In this document: piece by piece, positions 1 to 8,410 of the stretch | Layout: the number at the start of each line of letters is the position of its first letter | Numbering within the stretch: the first letter of the stretch is position 1 | NCBI GenBank assembly: GCA_024169445.1 | Contig: JALKFA010000001.1 | Coordinates: forward strand, 3,348,001-3,412,000 | Source of the DNA: Buttiauxella agrestis ATCC 33320 | Lineage (GTDB): Bacteria; Pseudomonadota; Gammaproteobacteria; Enterobacterales; Enterobacteriaceae | Reading direction: 5' to 3' | Length of the DNA: 64,000 nucleotides | Position numbers and translations under genes: made by a program | The notes under the pieces: generated by a model | Told to the model about the DNA's origin: nothing | Databases searched by the model: none | What the model saw: the letters and a program-made list of their open reading frames with translations, nothing else

Positions 1-567
1 CAATTAGGCCATGCAGCATTGAATTCAGACGTTACTGGGGTTGTTAAACCCTACCTATCCGAATTACTTTCTGAATTAAATGAAACCGTTAATTTTTTAT
101 CCTTTGATGCAGATAATATAATTTTCCAGGATAAACTTGAACCTCGAGATGCTTCATTCAGAACCCGTACTTATGTTGGATTGCATTCACCTATGTATTG
201 TTCTGCAGCAGGTAAGTGCTATTTAGCATTTAGTACTGATGCGGTGAAAGAGTCATATTGGCAACGAAACTCCAGTGTCATGCAGAAATTAACAGAAAAC
301 ACTATTTTAGACAAAGAACCTTTTTTTGATACTCTTGGGCAGATTAAAGTCCGAGGTTATGCAATTGATGATGAAGAAAATGAGGCTGGAATATCCTGTA
401 TAGCCGTTCCCATCCTTGACAAAAATGGCACACCTGTTTATGCGGTGAGCGTGTCTACATTGACACCTAAAATGCGGCAAATTGGTTATTCGGTGATCGC
501 TGATAAAGTAAAAGTATTTACTGATAGAATTCAACAGCACTTAAATTATGGAGGATCAAGTGATTAA
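1..567 (+). CDS. IclR-family transcriptional regulator, effector-binding domain (5' truncated)
   Basis: The reading frame is open from base 1 with no start in view, so the gene begins to the left. What remains is about 188 residues of the C-terminal ligand-binding domain of IclR-type regulators; the N-terminal winged helix is outside the window. Typical family features are the LGHAAL opening, the 'ETVNFLSF' strand, the 'SPMYCSAAGKCYLA' pocket segment and the 'GISCIAVPILD' strand near the end. The next gene is a UlaE/SgbU-type epimerase. In E. coli the IclR regulator YiaJ controls the yia-sgb gulonate genes, so a similar pairing is likely here. The family is secure from the sequence; the regulated pathway is inferred from the neighbour. 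Confidence 0.85.
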   Translation, partial: QLGHAALNSDVTGVVKPYLSELLSELNETVNFLSFDADNIIFQDKLEPRDASFRTRTYVGLHSPMYCSAAGKCYLAFSTDAVKESYWQRNSSVMQKLTENTILDKEPFFDTLGQIKVRGYAIDDEENEAGISCIAVPILDKNGTPVYAVSVSTLTPKMRQIGYSVIADKVKVFTDRIQQHLNYGGSSD

Positions 568-1429
568 CTTTACTGAAAAATACAGGCTAGGGATTTATGA
601 GAAAGCAATGCCAGCAACATTAAGTTGGGAAGATAGATTACTCTACTCCAAAGATGCTGGCTTTGATTTCGTTGAAATTTCAGTTGATGAGACAGATGAG
701 CGAAGAGCCCGACTGGACTGGTCTGATGAAGAGATATATGAGTTACGTAATTTATGCATAAAGCATGGCATGCCATTGCAGTCCATGTGTTTAAGCGCGC
801 ATAGAAAGTTTCCCTTTGGCTCTATGGACGAAACTATTCGCCTGGAAGCGCTTTCTATTATGGAAAAGGCGATCACATTAGCCTATAAACTTGGTATTCG
901 TTGCATTCAGATGGCAGGTTACGATGTTTATTATGAACCTCAATCTGAGAGTACACACCTGCGCTTTATTGATGGTATGAAACAAGCTGCGAAAATGGCA
1001 GAAAAAGCGGGTGTAATGCTTGGCGTGGAAATTATGGATACGCCATATTTAAACTCGTTAAGTAAATTTGAAGTTCTGAAACGTGAAATCCCATCCCCTT
1101 ACTTCATGGCCTATCCTGATGTGGGGAATATAACTGGCTGGAATTATGATGTGTGTACTGAGTTAATGTTGTCAAAAGACCATATTATTCAAGTCCACTT
1201 AAAAGATACTCGTCGTGTTTCTAGTACGTCTAAAGGCCAGTTCCGCGACTTAGTGATTGGTGAAGGTGAGGTTGATTTTTTCTCAATTTTTAAAACTCTA
1301 GCCGCTATGGATTATTGCTCACCTTTTGTTATTGAAATGTGGGCTCAAGATGACAAATGGTTTGAAAACATTAAAGAAGCCAAGAAGACATTGCAAGAAA
1401 CAGCCAATAAAGCAGGCTTTTATCTTTAA
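560..1429 (+). CDS. L-ribulose-5-phosphate 3-epimerase, UlaE/SgbU family (xylose-isomerase-like TIM barrel)
   Basis: The protein has about 289 residues, close to E. coli UlaE. Family signatures are 'LGIYEKAMP' at the N-terminus, 'GFDFVEISVDETDERRARL', 'MCLSAHRKFP', 'QMAGYDVYY', 'VEIMDTP', 'YPDVGN', 'VHLKDTRR' and 'IEMWAQD'. They supply the metal-binding Glu, Asp, His and Glu residues of this epimerase fold. The enzyme would convert L-xylulose-5-P or L-ribulose-5-P by C3 epimerisation in L-ascorbate/2,3-diketo-L-gulonate catabolism. An upstream ATG at 548 is in frame, but GTG at 560 has a near-perfect GGAGGA ribosome site four bases before it and is preferred. It overlaps the IclR stop by 8 bp, indicating co-transcription. 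Whether it is orthologous to UlaE or SgbU cannot be decided without the left-hand neighbours. Confidence 0.88.
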   Translation: MINFTEKYRLGIYEKAMPATLSWEDRLLYSKDAGFDFVEISVDETDERRARLDWSDEEIYELRNLCIKHGMPLQSMCLSAHRKFPFGSMDETIRLEALSIMEKAITLAYKLGIRCIQMAGYDVYYEPQSESTHLRFIDGMKQAAKMAEKAGVMLGVEIMDTPYLNSLSKFEVLKREIPSPYFMAYPDVGNITGWNYDVCTELMLSKDHIIQVHLKDTRRVSSTSKGQFRDLVIGEGEVDFFSIFKTLAAMDYCSPFVIEMWAQDDKWFENIKEAKKTLQETANKAGFYL

Positions 1430-1495
1430 TTTATTCAAACAATAAACCATTCGGATTTTTTCTCTGATAAATTATTAACTCAGTAGGATAAACAT

Positions 1496-1819
1496 ATGAC
1501 TATTATAAGAACTGCTTTTTTTGAAGCTGATTTAAACAATGAAGAAAAAATAGACTTTTACAATTATATGGAAAAAGAAGTTGCACCTATTATCCGTGCT
1601 TTCCCTGGTAATAAAGGTGTTGTATTGAGTAAGCCAGAATTTATAGAGTCTGAGTGTCATCAGAGTGTTATTTTGATGATGCAGCACAGTTATGAAGATA
1701 AAAATGCGATGGAACAAGCGTTAAACTCACAGCAACGCATCGCGAGTATGAATGCAACTAAGATTATTGTTGAAAAATATAACCTGCGTGTGCATCACAT
1801 GAACTTTATGGTTGAGTAA
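1496..1819 (+). CDS. Small hypothetical protein, possible dimeric alpha/beta-barrel (Dabb/EthD-like) fold
   Basis: A 107-residue protein with a clear AGGA-type ribosome site and ATG start, 66 bp after the epimerase and followed by a hairpin terminator. It is therefore probably the last gene of that operon. I do not recognise it at gene level. Its length, the beta-alpha pattern (an N-terminal strand, the helix 'IDFYNYMEKEVAPIIRAF', then 'GVVLSK'), and a second helix after a strand rich in Met and His ('SVILMMQHSYED') are reminiscent of dimeric alpha/beta-barrel proteins. Members of that group include small mono-oxygenases and sugar mutarotases. A mutarotase-like role next to a sugar epimerase would be plausible but is only inference. 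Confidence 0.6.
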   Translation: MTIIRTAFFEADLNNEEKIDFYNYMEKEVAPIIRAFPGNKGVVLSKPEFIESECHQSVILMMQHSYEDKNAMEQALNSQQRIASMNATKIIVEKYNLRVHHMNFMVE

Positions 1820-1872
1820 TTCCGGCTTGTATACAAATGTCGTGTACTGGTATGTATAAGATAAGCTGCAAC

Positions 1873-1926
1873 CGTTGATGTATCCCAGTTTGCTTCGATG
1901 ACATCTGAGATATATCAACGTTTTTT
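1873..1926 (+). terminator. Rho-independent terminator after the epimerase operon
   Basis: CGTTGATGTA (1873-1882) pairs with TATATCAACG (1911-1920), with one G-U pair. The stem is extended by TCCCAG/CTGAGA with one mismatch, and six T residues follow. It lies 50 bp after the small-protein stop. Confidence 0.7.
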
Positions 1927-2017
1927 AAATAGTAGTTGAGCTAACCGTTATTTCTGCAATCTGATGTTGTGCACATGATTGGGTGGCAACTCCCAGGCTT
2001 TGCAAAATCAACTCGCC

Positions 2018-2971
2018 TTAAAAACTCATCGCCAATCCTAAACCGTAACCATTGGTGTTATTACCAAACATATAACGCGCCACCAGTCTTGTGCGGGTGA
2101 TGAAAACATCATAATCACTGCTATCTAGCTCGAACCCTAACCCCATCGATGTCAGACTATTAAAACCGAGTTGCCCACGTTGCTCCCCCAAATACTCGGT
2201 ATGTGCCCCTTCCAGAACATAACGTAGCGGCTTATTGAGCAACGTCCAGTCCGAGACAGGAGCACGACGACGCAGATAAACGCCCAGATTTTGCGTGTTG
2301 GCCTCGCCTCTGACGGCTTCGGATGTGCTGCCAAAACTGCGCAGAGTCATGTCGGAATAACGCAACTCGATATCGATATCCTGAGGTTTTGAGAACAATT
2401 CATAATCGAGCATCAGCGAACCGCCCAAACCATAGGCATTGAGCCGCCCACCATTCAGAAAATCAAAATCTTTATTAGTACGTCGTTTGAAAACATAAGT
2501 GCCAATGCGTAGGTCACTGGCCATGGTGCCGAGCATGAAATTGAAGATTGGGCGCAGTACCAGGTTACCACCCCATCTATCGGTATAGACGTGAAAATCC
2601 CAGCCAACGCCACCCGTGGCGGTTAGACTGTTCCATTTGGTCGGGATTTTGCGGCTTTGGGTCCCGTCGGAAAGTACAAATTGCGGGTCATAACGGCTGT
2701 AACCCATCGTCCCTTCAAGATAGAGAGGGACTTCCTTGCTGATGGTTGCGCCACCGCCGAACTGGGTAATGGATAGCTCTTGCGTCCCGCTGGTACCGTT
2801 ATCGATATTCAGATCGCTGGCGGTGATATCCGGCCAGACGGTGTAACTCATTAGCGCGAGTACCGCATCAGCATGCTTTTTAGGGCGGCTCGCATCAACG
2901 GCATAACTCACCGGGCTGGCTAACGACAGCGCAGCAATAATGGGCAAAGCATAAGAGTACGGCACCGTCAT
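2018..2971 (-). CDS. Solitary outer-membrane autotransporter-like beta-barrel protein
   Basis: A 317-residue protein with a Sec signal peptide (hydrophobic core 'ALPIIAALSLASPVSYA', likely cleavage after SYA). The rest is built of alternating amphipathic strands such as 'LVLRPIFNFMLG', 'LGGSLMLDYELF', 'IDIELRYSDM' and 'TRLVARYMFG'. It ends 'GLGLAMSF', and a terminal Phe is the usual BAM recognition signal. No passenger domain is present, so it resembles the 'solitary autotransporter barrel' outer-membrane family rather than a complete autotransporter. The start has a GGGAG ribosome site. It stands alone, with no gene closely following on its strand. Its cargo or transport function is unknown; localisation is well supported by the sequence. 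Confidence 0.7.
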   Translation of the reverse strand: MTVPYSYALPIIAALSLASPVSYAVDASRPKKHADAVLALMSYTVWPDITASDLNIDNGTSGTQELSITQFGGGATISKEVPLYLEGTMGYSRYDPQFVLSDGTQSRKIPTKWNSLTATGGVGWDFHVYTDRWGGNLVLRPIFNFMLGTMASDLRIGTYVFKRRTNKDFDFLNGGRLNAYGLGGSLMLDYELFSKPQDIDIELRYSDMTLRSFGSTSEAVRGEANTQNLGVYLRRRAPVSDWTLLNKPLRYVLEGAHTEYLGEQRGQLGFNSLTSMGLGFELDSSDYDVFITRTRLVARYMFGNNTNGYGLGLAMSF

Positions 2972-3307
2972 GTTGCTCCCAGTCTCCCCATTGAACGAAC
3001 ATGAGTTCTATGAATGTATTTGCAAGAATACCTTTGTTTTCAGTATAGAAGCGATTACATTTTTTCACGGAGAGAAAATAATTCCAGGTTCCATAATCGG
3101 ACATTTCACTCTCTCAAAATACAATTCGCTGAATGATCAATGACACCTCCTGTATCATTACTTTTCTTATGGTTAATTGTGTTGGGCTTTATAGTGAGGT
3201 TTAAAGATACGGATATTCAGAAAAATACAGCAGTAGAATTACTTTTTATTTCATACAAGATTTCTGCCCGCGCCAGAGTGATAAAGTGGAACAGAACTTA
3301 TCTGTAG
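2972..3307. other. Intergenic region, AT-rich, no gene supported
   Basis: This 336-bp stretch separates the beta-barrel gene from the next minus-strand gene. A 69-codon open frame on the minus strand (2895-3104) overlaps the barrel gene start, has no family likeness and is not accepted. The promoter of the barrel gene must lie here, but I cannot assign hexamers with confidence. Confidence 0.5.
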
Positions 3308-3643
3308 TTATCCCCGACAGGTAACAATGTTGCCGATTAATTCATCAAATACACTTGGGCTGAACATCGGGATAACTACGCCGTACGCATACAATACAAT
3401 GACCAATAAATTGAGTCCCATGATCACGAAGTACAATATTTTCTCTTGTTTCCGCCCCCCAGTGATTTTAATTTGGCGGTGGCCAAGCCAGGCGCTTTGG
3501 CCTTGCCGGATAAAGAATGCAAAACTGGCTCGTCCTGAAAAGCAGCTTGAAATGAAGTCCCAGACGCATATCACCCAGATCAATAAAAGCAGTAACAGAC
3601 CAAATAAATCCTTAAAATTTATTACGCAGTGGTTAATATCCAT
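3308..3643 (-). CDS. Small inner-membrane protein of unknown function
   Basis: A 111-residue protein with two hydrophobic segments, 'LFGLLLLLLIWVICVWDFI' near residues 13-31 and a second around residues 70-92 ('YFVIMGLNLLVIVLYAYG'). They are separated by a basic loop ('GHRQIKITGGRKQEK'). That pattern suggests both helices cross the inner membrane with the loop in the cytoplasm. A GAG-type ribosome site precedes the ATG. An overlapping plus-strand frame of similar length exists but lacks any such organisation. I do not recognise the family. Its neighbours give no functional hint. Confidence 0.5.
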   Translation of the reverse strand: MDINHCVINFKDLFGLLLLLLIWVICVWDFISSCFSGRASFAFFIRQGQSAWLGHRQIKITGGRKQEKILYFVIMGLNLLVIVLYAYGVVIPMFSPSVFDELIGNIVTCRG

Positions 3644-3867
3644 ATTCTCTACCCAAATTCCTGCTGATCTGTAGTGAGACAGACCGCTTATCTGTTCGCA
3701 GCACTGTAGCTCTGAAGTATTGGAGTCATCTGTTGCGTTGTGAGCCGCAATAATCGGAATCCAGATATATACTCCCTTAAGAACCTTGCGTGTATCGCCA
3801 GTAACGCATCTAATCGTGTTTAAAACATAATAGCTTGCGACTCATACGTCATATCCACCCATCCTCG

Positions 3868-4839
3868 TCACACCGACCCACGCACCACCAGTTTCCAGTC
3901 CAGAATCTCATTCACGGTTTCGACTTCCGGGTTATCAATACGCTCGAGCAATAATTGCACGCTGCGTACGCCGAGCTGGTGCATCGGTTGTTCGATGGTG
4001 GTGAGAGGAGGGAAGGTCACTGCGCCAAACGGTACGCCATCAAAGCCCATAATCGCCACATCTTCAGGTACACGCAGGCCTTGCTCATGGGCGTAATGCA
4101 GCGCACCACCGGCCAGTGCATCGGATATCGCGAATACCGCATCCGGCGGTTCTGGCAGGGTGAACAGTTCGGCCATTGCCTGCACGCCTGCCTGATATTC
4201 AAGGCCATCGGCATACACCACCGCTTGCCAGTTTTTGCCACAGGATGCGCGATAACCCGCTTCACGTTGTTGGGAGTAGAGATAACGCAAATCGCCGTTA
4301 ATCAAAGCGATGCGTTGGTAACCCGCGCTGTTCAGGTGGTCGACGGCAGCGGCAGCCGCTTTAAAGTTATCAATAGTCACCGACGAGGCACGATAACCGG
4401 GGTCGCCTTCGCCGCATTGTACCCACGGCGAGTCACCGATTAGCGTCGTTAATCCAGGCAAACAACTGACGGCATCCATAGTGATCACACCATCGACCAC
4501 TTTGCCGCTCAACAGGCGCAAATAGGCCGATTCGCGGGTCAGGCGCGATTCAGAATTACACAGCAGAATGTGGTAACCGTGTTTTTCCGCTTCTTCTTCG
4601 ATACCGCGCACCACACGGGCGCAGAAGGGGTTGGTGATGTTGGACACCAGCACCAGCAACATGCGGCTGCGTGAAGTGCGCAACTGGCGCGCCAGCAGGT
4701 TAGGTTGGTATTCACAGGCCTCAATTGCCGCCAGCACTTTGTCGCGCGTCTCGGGTTTCACCGCAGGGTTGCCATTCAGCACCCGGGATACGGTGGCGGT
4801 AGAAACCCCAGCCATTCGCGCCACTTTATCTATCGACAT
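3868..4839 (-). CDS. LacI-family transcriptional repressor of the adjacent glycoside operon
   Basis: A 323-residue LacI/GalR protein. The N-terminal helix-turn-helix is 'IDKVARMAGVSTATVSRVLNG' and the hinge-helix region 'YQPNLLARQLRT' follows. The periplasmic-binding-like effector domain begins at 'MLLVLVSNITNPFCA' and contains the usual 'GVITMD', 'ALINGD', 'DAVFAISDALA' and 'AIMGFDG' strands. The start at 4839 is preferred over an in-frame ATG 39 bases upstream, because AAGGAT lies six bases before it and the HTH then begins at residue 2, as in family members. It is divergent from the MFS gene, and two palindromic operators lie in the 185-bp gap. The effector is probably the imported glycoside or a 3-keto derivative (inferred). 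Confidence 0.9.
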   Translation of the reverse strand: MSIDKVARMAGVSTATVSRVLNGNPAVKPETRDKVLAAIEACEYQPNLLARQLRTSRSRMLLVLVSNITNPFCARVVRGIEEEAEKHGYHILLCNSESRLTRESAYLRLLSGKVVDGVITMDAVSCLPGLTTLIGDSPWVQCGEGDPGYRASSVTIDNFKAAAAAVDHLNSAGYQRIALINGDLRYLYSQQREAGYRASCGKNWQAVVYADGLEYQAGVQAMAELFTLPEPPDAVFAISDALAGGALHYAHEQGLRVPEDVAIMGFDGVPFGAVTFPPLTTIEQPMHQLGVRSVQLLLERIDNPEVETVNEILDWKLVVRGSV

Positions 4840-4932
4840 GTTGATCCTTTGCCCGATCGGCTGAATTGTGAACCGCATTCCAGATTTGAATTGATACTAC
4901 CAAATAATTCACCAGCATGATGGCAAGTTGAA

Positions 4933-4978
4933 TGAAATCGATTACATTTTTATTGAAGTGCGAATGTAATCGATTACA
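4933..4978. promoter_or_regulatory. Tandem palindromic LacI-type operators
   Basis: TGTAATCGATTACA at 4965-4978 is a perfect 14-bp palindrome with the central CG typical of LacI-family operators. A near copy, TGAAATCGATTACA, lies at 4933-4946. They are 32 bp apart, about three helical turns, so both face the same side of the DNA. They lie between the divergent LacI and MFS genes and could serve both promoters. Confidence 0.85.
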
Positions 4979-5024
4979 AAAATAACCTCTTACCCTTAAA
5001 TCAATACTCTGTACCGGAGGATTT

Positions 5025-6272
5025 ATGTCTTCTCAGTCGGCCGTTGGGGCACAAGTGGTCACTCATAAATGGGTGATTCCACGCTTGTCGTTAATGATGT
5101 TTCTCGAGTTTTTCGTCTGGGGTGCCTGGTATGTGACCCTCGGCGTGGTGATGGGCAAATACGGCCTGAGCGCATTAATTGGTGATGCGTATTCCACTGG
5201 GCCAATCGCCTCGATTTTGTCGCCGTTTGTGCTCGGCATGTTGGTCGACCGTTTCTTTGCCTCGCAAAAGGTGCTCGGCGTGTTGCACCTGGTCGGCGCG
5301 GCGTTGTTGTGGTGGCTGCCAGGGATGTTTGAAAGCGGGCAGAGTGGCCTGTTGTGGGTTGTCTTCGCCTACATGCTTTGCTACATGCCAACCATCGCGT
5401 TGAGCAATAACGTGGCGTTCCACAGCCTGGCAAACAGCGAAAAAGGGTTTCCGATTGTGCGTGCGTTCGGCACCATCGGCTGGATTGTCGCGGGGCTGAT
5501 TGTCGGCACCAGCGGTCTTTCAGATAGCACCGGCATCTTCACGCTGGCGGCCATCGCTTCGGTGGTGTTGGGGATCTACAGCTTTACGCTGCCAAATACC
5601 CCCGCGCCGGATCGCGGCAAACCGCTTTCAATGCGTGACCTGGTGTGTGCCGACGCTTTTGCGTTGCTCAAACAGCGCCACTTTATGGTGTTTATCATCT
5701 GCGCCACGCTGATCTCGATTCCTCTGGCGGCTTATTACGCCTACGCCGCACCGTTTATTTCAGCGGTTGGTTTTGAAAATGTGAGTGGGGTGATGGCGTT
5801 TGGTCAGATGTCTGAGCTGCTGTTTATGCTGCTGATTCCCTTCTTCTTCCGTCGTCTGGGCATCAAAATGATGCTGCTGATCGGCATGTTATCGTGGTTC
5901 CTGCGCTACGCGATGTTCGCCCTCGGAATTACCGAAGAAACGCGCTGGATGATCTACATCGGCATCATCCTGCACGGGGTCTGTTACGACTTCTTCTTTG
6001 TGATTGGCTTTATCTACACCGACAAAGTGGCGGGCAACAAAGTGAAAGGGCAAGCGCAAAGCCTGCTGGTGCTGTTCACCTACGGTCTTGGCATGTTGAT
6101 TGGTTCGCAAATCAGCGGCGCGGTATTTAACCGCTCAGTGACTGCGAAAGGTGCGGAGGGCTTATTGCAATGGCAACAATTCTGGTGGATGCCAGCGATT
6201 GCAGCAGTGGTGATCGCCGCCATCTTCTTCTTCAGCTTCAATTACAAAGAGGGTGAGCAGCATGGCAAATAA
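5025..6272 (+). CDS. MFS transporter, NupG/XapB-like nucleoside:H+ symporter family (probable glycoside uptake)
   Basis: A 415-residue polytopic protein with about 12 hydrophobic segments. The N-terminal 'LMMFLEFFVWGAWYVTLG' is characteristic of the NupG/XapB/YegT group, and the later 'GICYDFFFVIGFIY'-like segment is present as 'GVCYDFFFVIGFIYTDK'. The ribosome site is CCGGAGG seven bases before ATG. It is the first gene of an operon whose other products are two Gfo/Idh/MocA dehydrogenases and a sugar isomerase. This points to uptake of a glycoside or polyol rather than a nucleoside. Members of this family in carbohydrate operons are common, and substrate cannot be read from sequence. The stop overlaps the next start by 11 bp. 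Confidence 0.85.
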   Translation: MSSQSAVGAQVVTHKWVIPRLSLMMFLEFFVWGAWYVTLGVVMGKYGLSALIGDAYSTGPIASILSPFVLGMLVDRFFASQKVLGVLHLVGAALLWWLPGMFESGQSGLLWVVFAYMLCYMPTIALSNNVAFHSLANSEKGFPIVRAFGTIGWIVAGLIVGTSGLSDSTGIFTLAAIASVVLGIYSFTLPNTPAPDRGKPLSMRDLVCADAFALLKQRHFMVFIICATLISIPLAAYYAYAAPFISAVGFENVSGVMAFGQMSELLFMLLIPFFFRRLGIKMMLLIGMLSWFLRYAMFALGITEETRWMIYIGIILHGVCYDFFFVIGFIYTDKVAGNKVKGQAQSLLVLFTYGLGMLIGSQISGAVFNRSVTAKGAEGLLQWQQFWWMPAIAAVVIAAIFFFSFNYKEGEQHGK

Positions 6273-7350
6273 GCCGCTGCGCGTGTTGGTTGTGGGCTGC
6301 GGGAATATGGGGGCTGCCCACAGCCTCGCGTATCAGCAAGTCGATGAGTTTACGCTCTGCGGGCTGGTGACTCGCGGAGCGTCAAAAGTTCGCCTCAAAG
6401 CACAACTGGCGGCCGACATTCCTCTGTTCGATGATTTGCCGCAGGCAATCAAAGAAACCCAGGCTGATGCGGTGTGCATCGCTACCTGGCCGGATAGCCA
6501 TGAAGCGCTGGCGCTGACGGCACTGGCGGCAGGTTGCCATGTGTTTCTGGAAAAACCGCTCGCCACCACGGTGAGCGGGGCGAAACGTGTTGTTGCTACC
6601 GCGAAACTTGCGGGCAAGAAACTGGTTGTCGGGTACATTCTGCGCCATCACCCTGTCTGGCAGCGGTTTATTCAGCTATCGCACGGGCTGGGCAAACCGC
6701 TGGCGATGCGCATGAACCTCAATCAGCAAAGTAGCGGCAGTGCCTGGCACACCCACAAAATGCTGATGCAGTCGCTTTCGCCTATCGTCGATTGCGGTGT
6801 GCATTACCTTGACGTGATGTGCCAGATGGCGCAATCCAGTCCGCTGTCGGTGAGTGCGATTGGCGTGCGTTTAAGCGACGATATCGCACCAGAACAGTTC
6901 AACTACGGCCAGCTTCAGGTGCGTTTTGAAGACGGTTCAGTTGGCTGGTACGAAGCGGGTTGGGGGCCGATGATGAGCCAAACGGCCTTCTTTATTAAAG
7001 ATGTAATTGGCCCGCAAGGTTCGGTGTCGATCGTGGCGCGCGAAGCCGGGGGCGAAGGGCAATCGGCAAATGTTGAGGCGCACACACGTACCGAATCGTT
7101 ACGCATTCATCACGCCGAATTAAACGCGCAGGGCGAGTTTGCTTACCAGGATGAATGGGTGACAGCAAGCGATGAACCGGACCATTTTGCCTTGTGCCAA
7201 CGGGAACAACAGTTTTTTGCCCGTGCCATTTTTGATGATAGCGATTTGTCACTGCATCAGCAGCAGGCGATTGAAAGCCTCGCTGTGGTGCTGGCGGCGG
7301 ATCTTGCGGTTCGTGAACAACGCACGGTGTTAATTAAGGAGATGTTGTAA
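6262..7350 (+). CDS. Gfo/Idh/MocA-family NAD(P)-dependent oxidoreductase
   Basis: A 362-residue protein with an N-terminal Rossmann fold ('VLVVGCGNMGAAH') followed by 'AVCIATWPDSH' and the family lysine motif 'FLEKPLATT'. The C-terminal alpha/beta domain carries 'CGVHYLDVM', where His is the usual catalytic residue. ATG 6262 is chosen over GTG 6253 because AGAGG lies nine bases upstream of it. It overlaps the MFS gene by 11 bp and its stop shares one base with the next start (TAATG). In operons of this type such enzymes oxidise C3 of a glucosyl unit or reduce the keto product. A glucoside 3-dehydrogenase role is inferred from the pairing with a second dehydrogenase and a TIM-barrel isomerase. 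Confidence 0.85.
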   Translation: MANKPLRVLVVGCGNMGAAHSLAYQQVDEFTLCGLVTRGASKVRLKAQLAADIPLFDDLPQAIKETQADAVCIATWPDSHEALALTALAAGCHVFLEKPLATTVSGAKRVVATAKLAGKKLVVGYILRHHPVWQRFIQLSHGLGKPLAMRMNLNQQSSGSAWHTHKMLMQSLSPIVDCGVHYLDVMCQMAQSSPLSVSAIGVRLSDDIAPEQFNYGQLQVRFEDGSVGWYEAGWGPMMSQTAFFIKDVIGPQGSVSIVAREAGGEGQSANVEAHTRTESLRIHHAELNAQGEFAYQDEWVTASDEPDHFALCQREQQFFARAIFDDSDLSLHQQQAIESLAVVLAADLAVREQRTVLIKEML

Positions 7351-8408
7351 TGAAAACCCTGAAAGGGCCGTCCATTTTTCTCTCGCAGTTTATTACGGAT
7401 AAGCCACCATTTAATTCACTGGAATCCCTTGCCGAGTGGGCGGCGGGGTTAGGTTACAAAGCGCTACAAATCCCAACACACTTACCGCATATTTTTGATC
7501 TCGCCAAAGCGGCGAAAAGCCCGGAATACTGTGCAGAAATTCGCGCAATGCTGGCAAATGTTGGGCTGGAAATCAGCGAGTTATCGACCCATTTGCAAGG
7601 GCAATTGGTGGCCGTGCATCCGGCGTACGATGCGGCATTTGCAGGCTTCGCGCCGCCTGAACTGGCGCACGATGCTAGTGCCCGTCAACAATGGGCAGTC
7701 AACAGCCTGAAACAAGCGGCTCGCGCTTCACAAAATTTAGGGCTAAATGCCCACGCGACTTTTTCTGGCGCGCTGGCGTGGCCCTATTTTTACCCGTGGC
7801 CGCCGCGCAACGAACAACTGCTTGATGAAGCGTTTCGTGAACTGGCTTTCCGCTGGAAACCGATACTGGACAGTTTTGACGAGGCGGGCGTTGATGTCTG
7901 TTTTGAGCTGCATCCCGGCGAAGATTTGCATGATGGCGTCACGTTCGAGCGTTTTCTGGCGCTGGTCGATAACCATCCGCGCTGCAATATTCTCTACGAT
8001 CCAAGCCATATGCTGCTGCAACACCTCGATTACCTCGGTTTTATCGACCATTACCATGCGCGAATCAAAGCCTTTCACGTTAAAGATGCCGAGTTTCAGA
8101 CGTCGGCAAAAAGCGGCGTTTATGCGGGTTATCAGCCGTGGATTGAGCGCCCAGGTCGCTTTCGTTCGCTGGGGGACGGGCAGGTTAATTTCAAGGCAAT
8201 TTTCAGCAAACTGGCGCAATACGACTATGACGGATGGGCTACGCTTGAATGGGAGTGTTGCCTGAAATCAGGCGATGCGGGGGCGCGCGAAGGGGCAAAA
8301 TTTATCGCCGATCATATTATTCCGGTTGCCGATTATGCCTTTGACGACTTTGCGCATCACAAAAGCGATGTGTCTGCGGTGCGTCGTATGCTCGGGCTGG
8401 AGGGTTAA
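7350..8408 (+). CDS. Sugar phosphate isomerase/epimerase-like TIM-barrel protein (AP-endonuclease-2 superfamily)
   Basis: A 352-residue xylose-isomerase-like TIM-barrel protein. Putative metal ligands lie in 'CFELHPGEDLHDG' (Glu, His), 'ILYDPSHM' (Asp, His), 'AFHVKDAEF' (His, Asp) and 'TLEWECC' (Glu). These give the Glu-Asp-His-Glu set of the superfamily. The N-terminal block 'GPSIFLSQF' and the segment 'ELSTHLQGQLVAVHPAYD' mark the subgroup that sits beside Gfo/Idh/MocA enzymes in rhizobia and other soil bacteria. Relatives act on 3-keto-glycosides, either as epimerases (YcjR type) or as deglycosidases (DgpB/C type), so a role in processing a 3-keto intermediate is likely. Its start overlaps the previous stop by one base. 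Confidence 0.85.
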   Translation: MKTLKGPSIFLSQFITDKPPFNSLESLAEWAAGLGYKALQIPTHLPHIFDLAKAAKSPEYCAEIRAMLANVGLEISELSTHLQGQLVAVHPAYDAAFAGFAPPELAHDASARQQWAVNSLKQAARASQNLGLNAHATFSGALAWPYFYPWPPRNEQLLDEAFRELAFRWKPILDSFDEAGVDVCFELHPGEDLHDGVTFERFLALVDNHPRCNILYDPSHMLLQHLDYLGFIDHYHARIKAFHVKDAEFQTSAKSGVYAGYQPWIERPGRFRSLGDGQVNFKAIFSKLAQYDYDGWATLEWECCLKSGDAGAREGAKFIADHIIPVADYAFDDFAHHKSDVSAVRRMLGLEG

Positions 8409-8410
8409 CC

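Noticed and set aside
2895-3104. 69-codon minus-strand frame overlapping the start of the beta-barrel gene
   Set aside because: It overlaps the signal-peptide coding part in another frame and has no ribosome site.
3327-3674. Plus-strand frame opposite the small membrane protein
   Set aside because: No ribosome site and no hydrophobic or domain organisation; the minus-strand reading gives two clean membrane helices.
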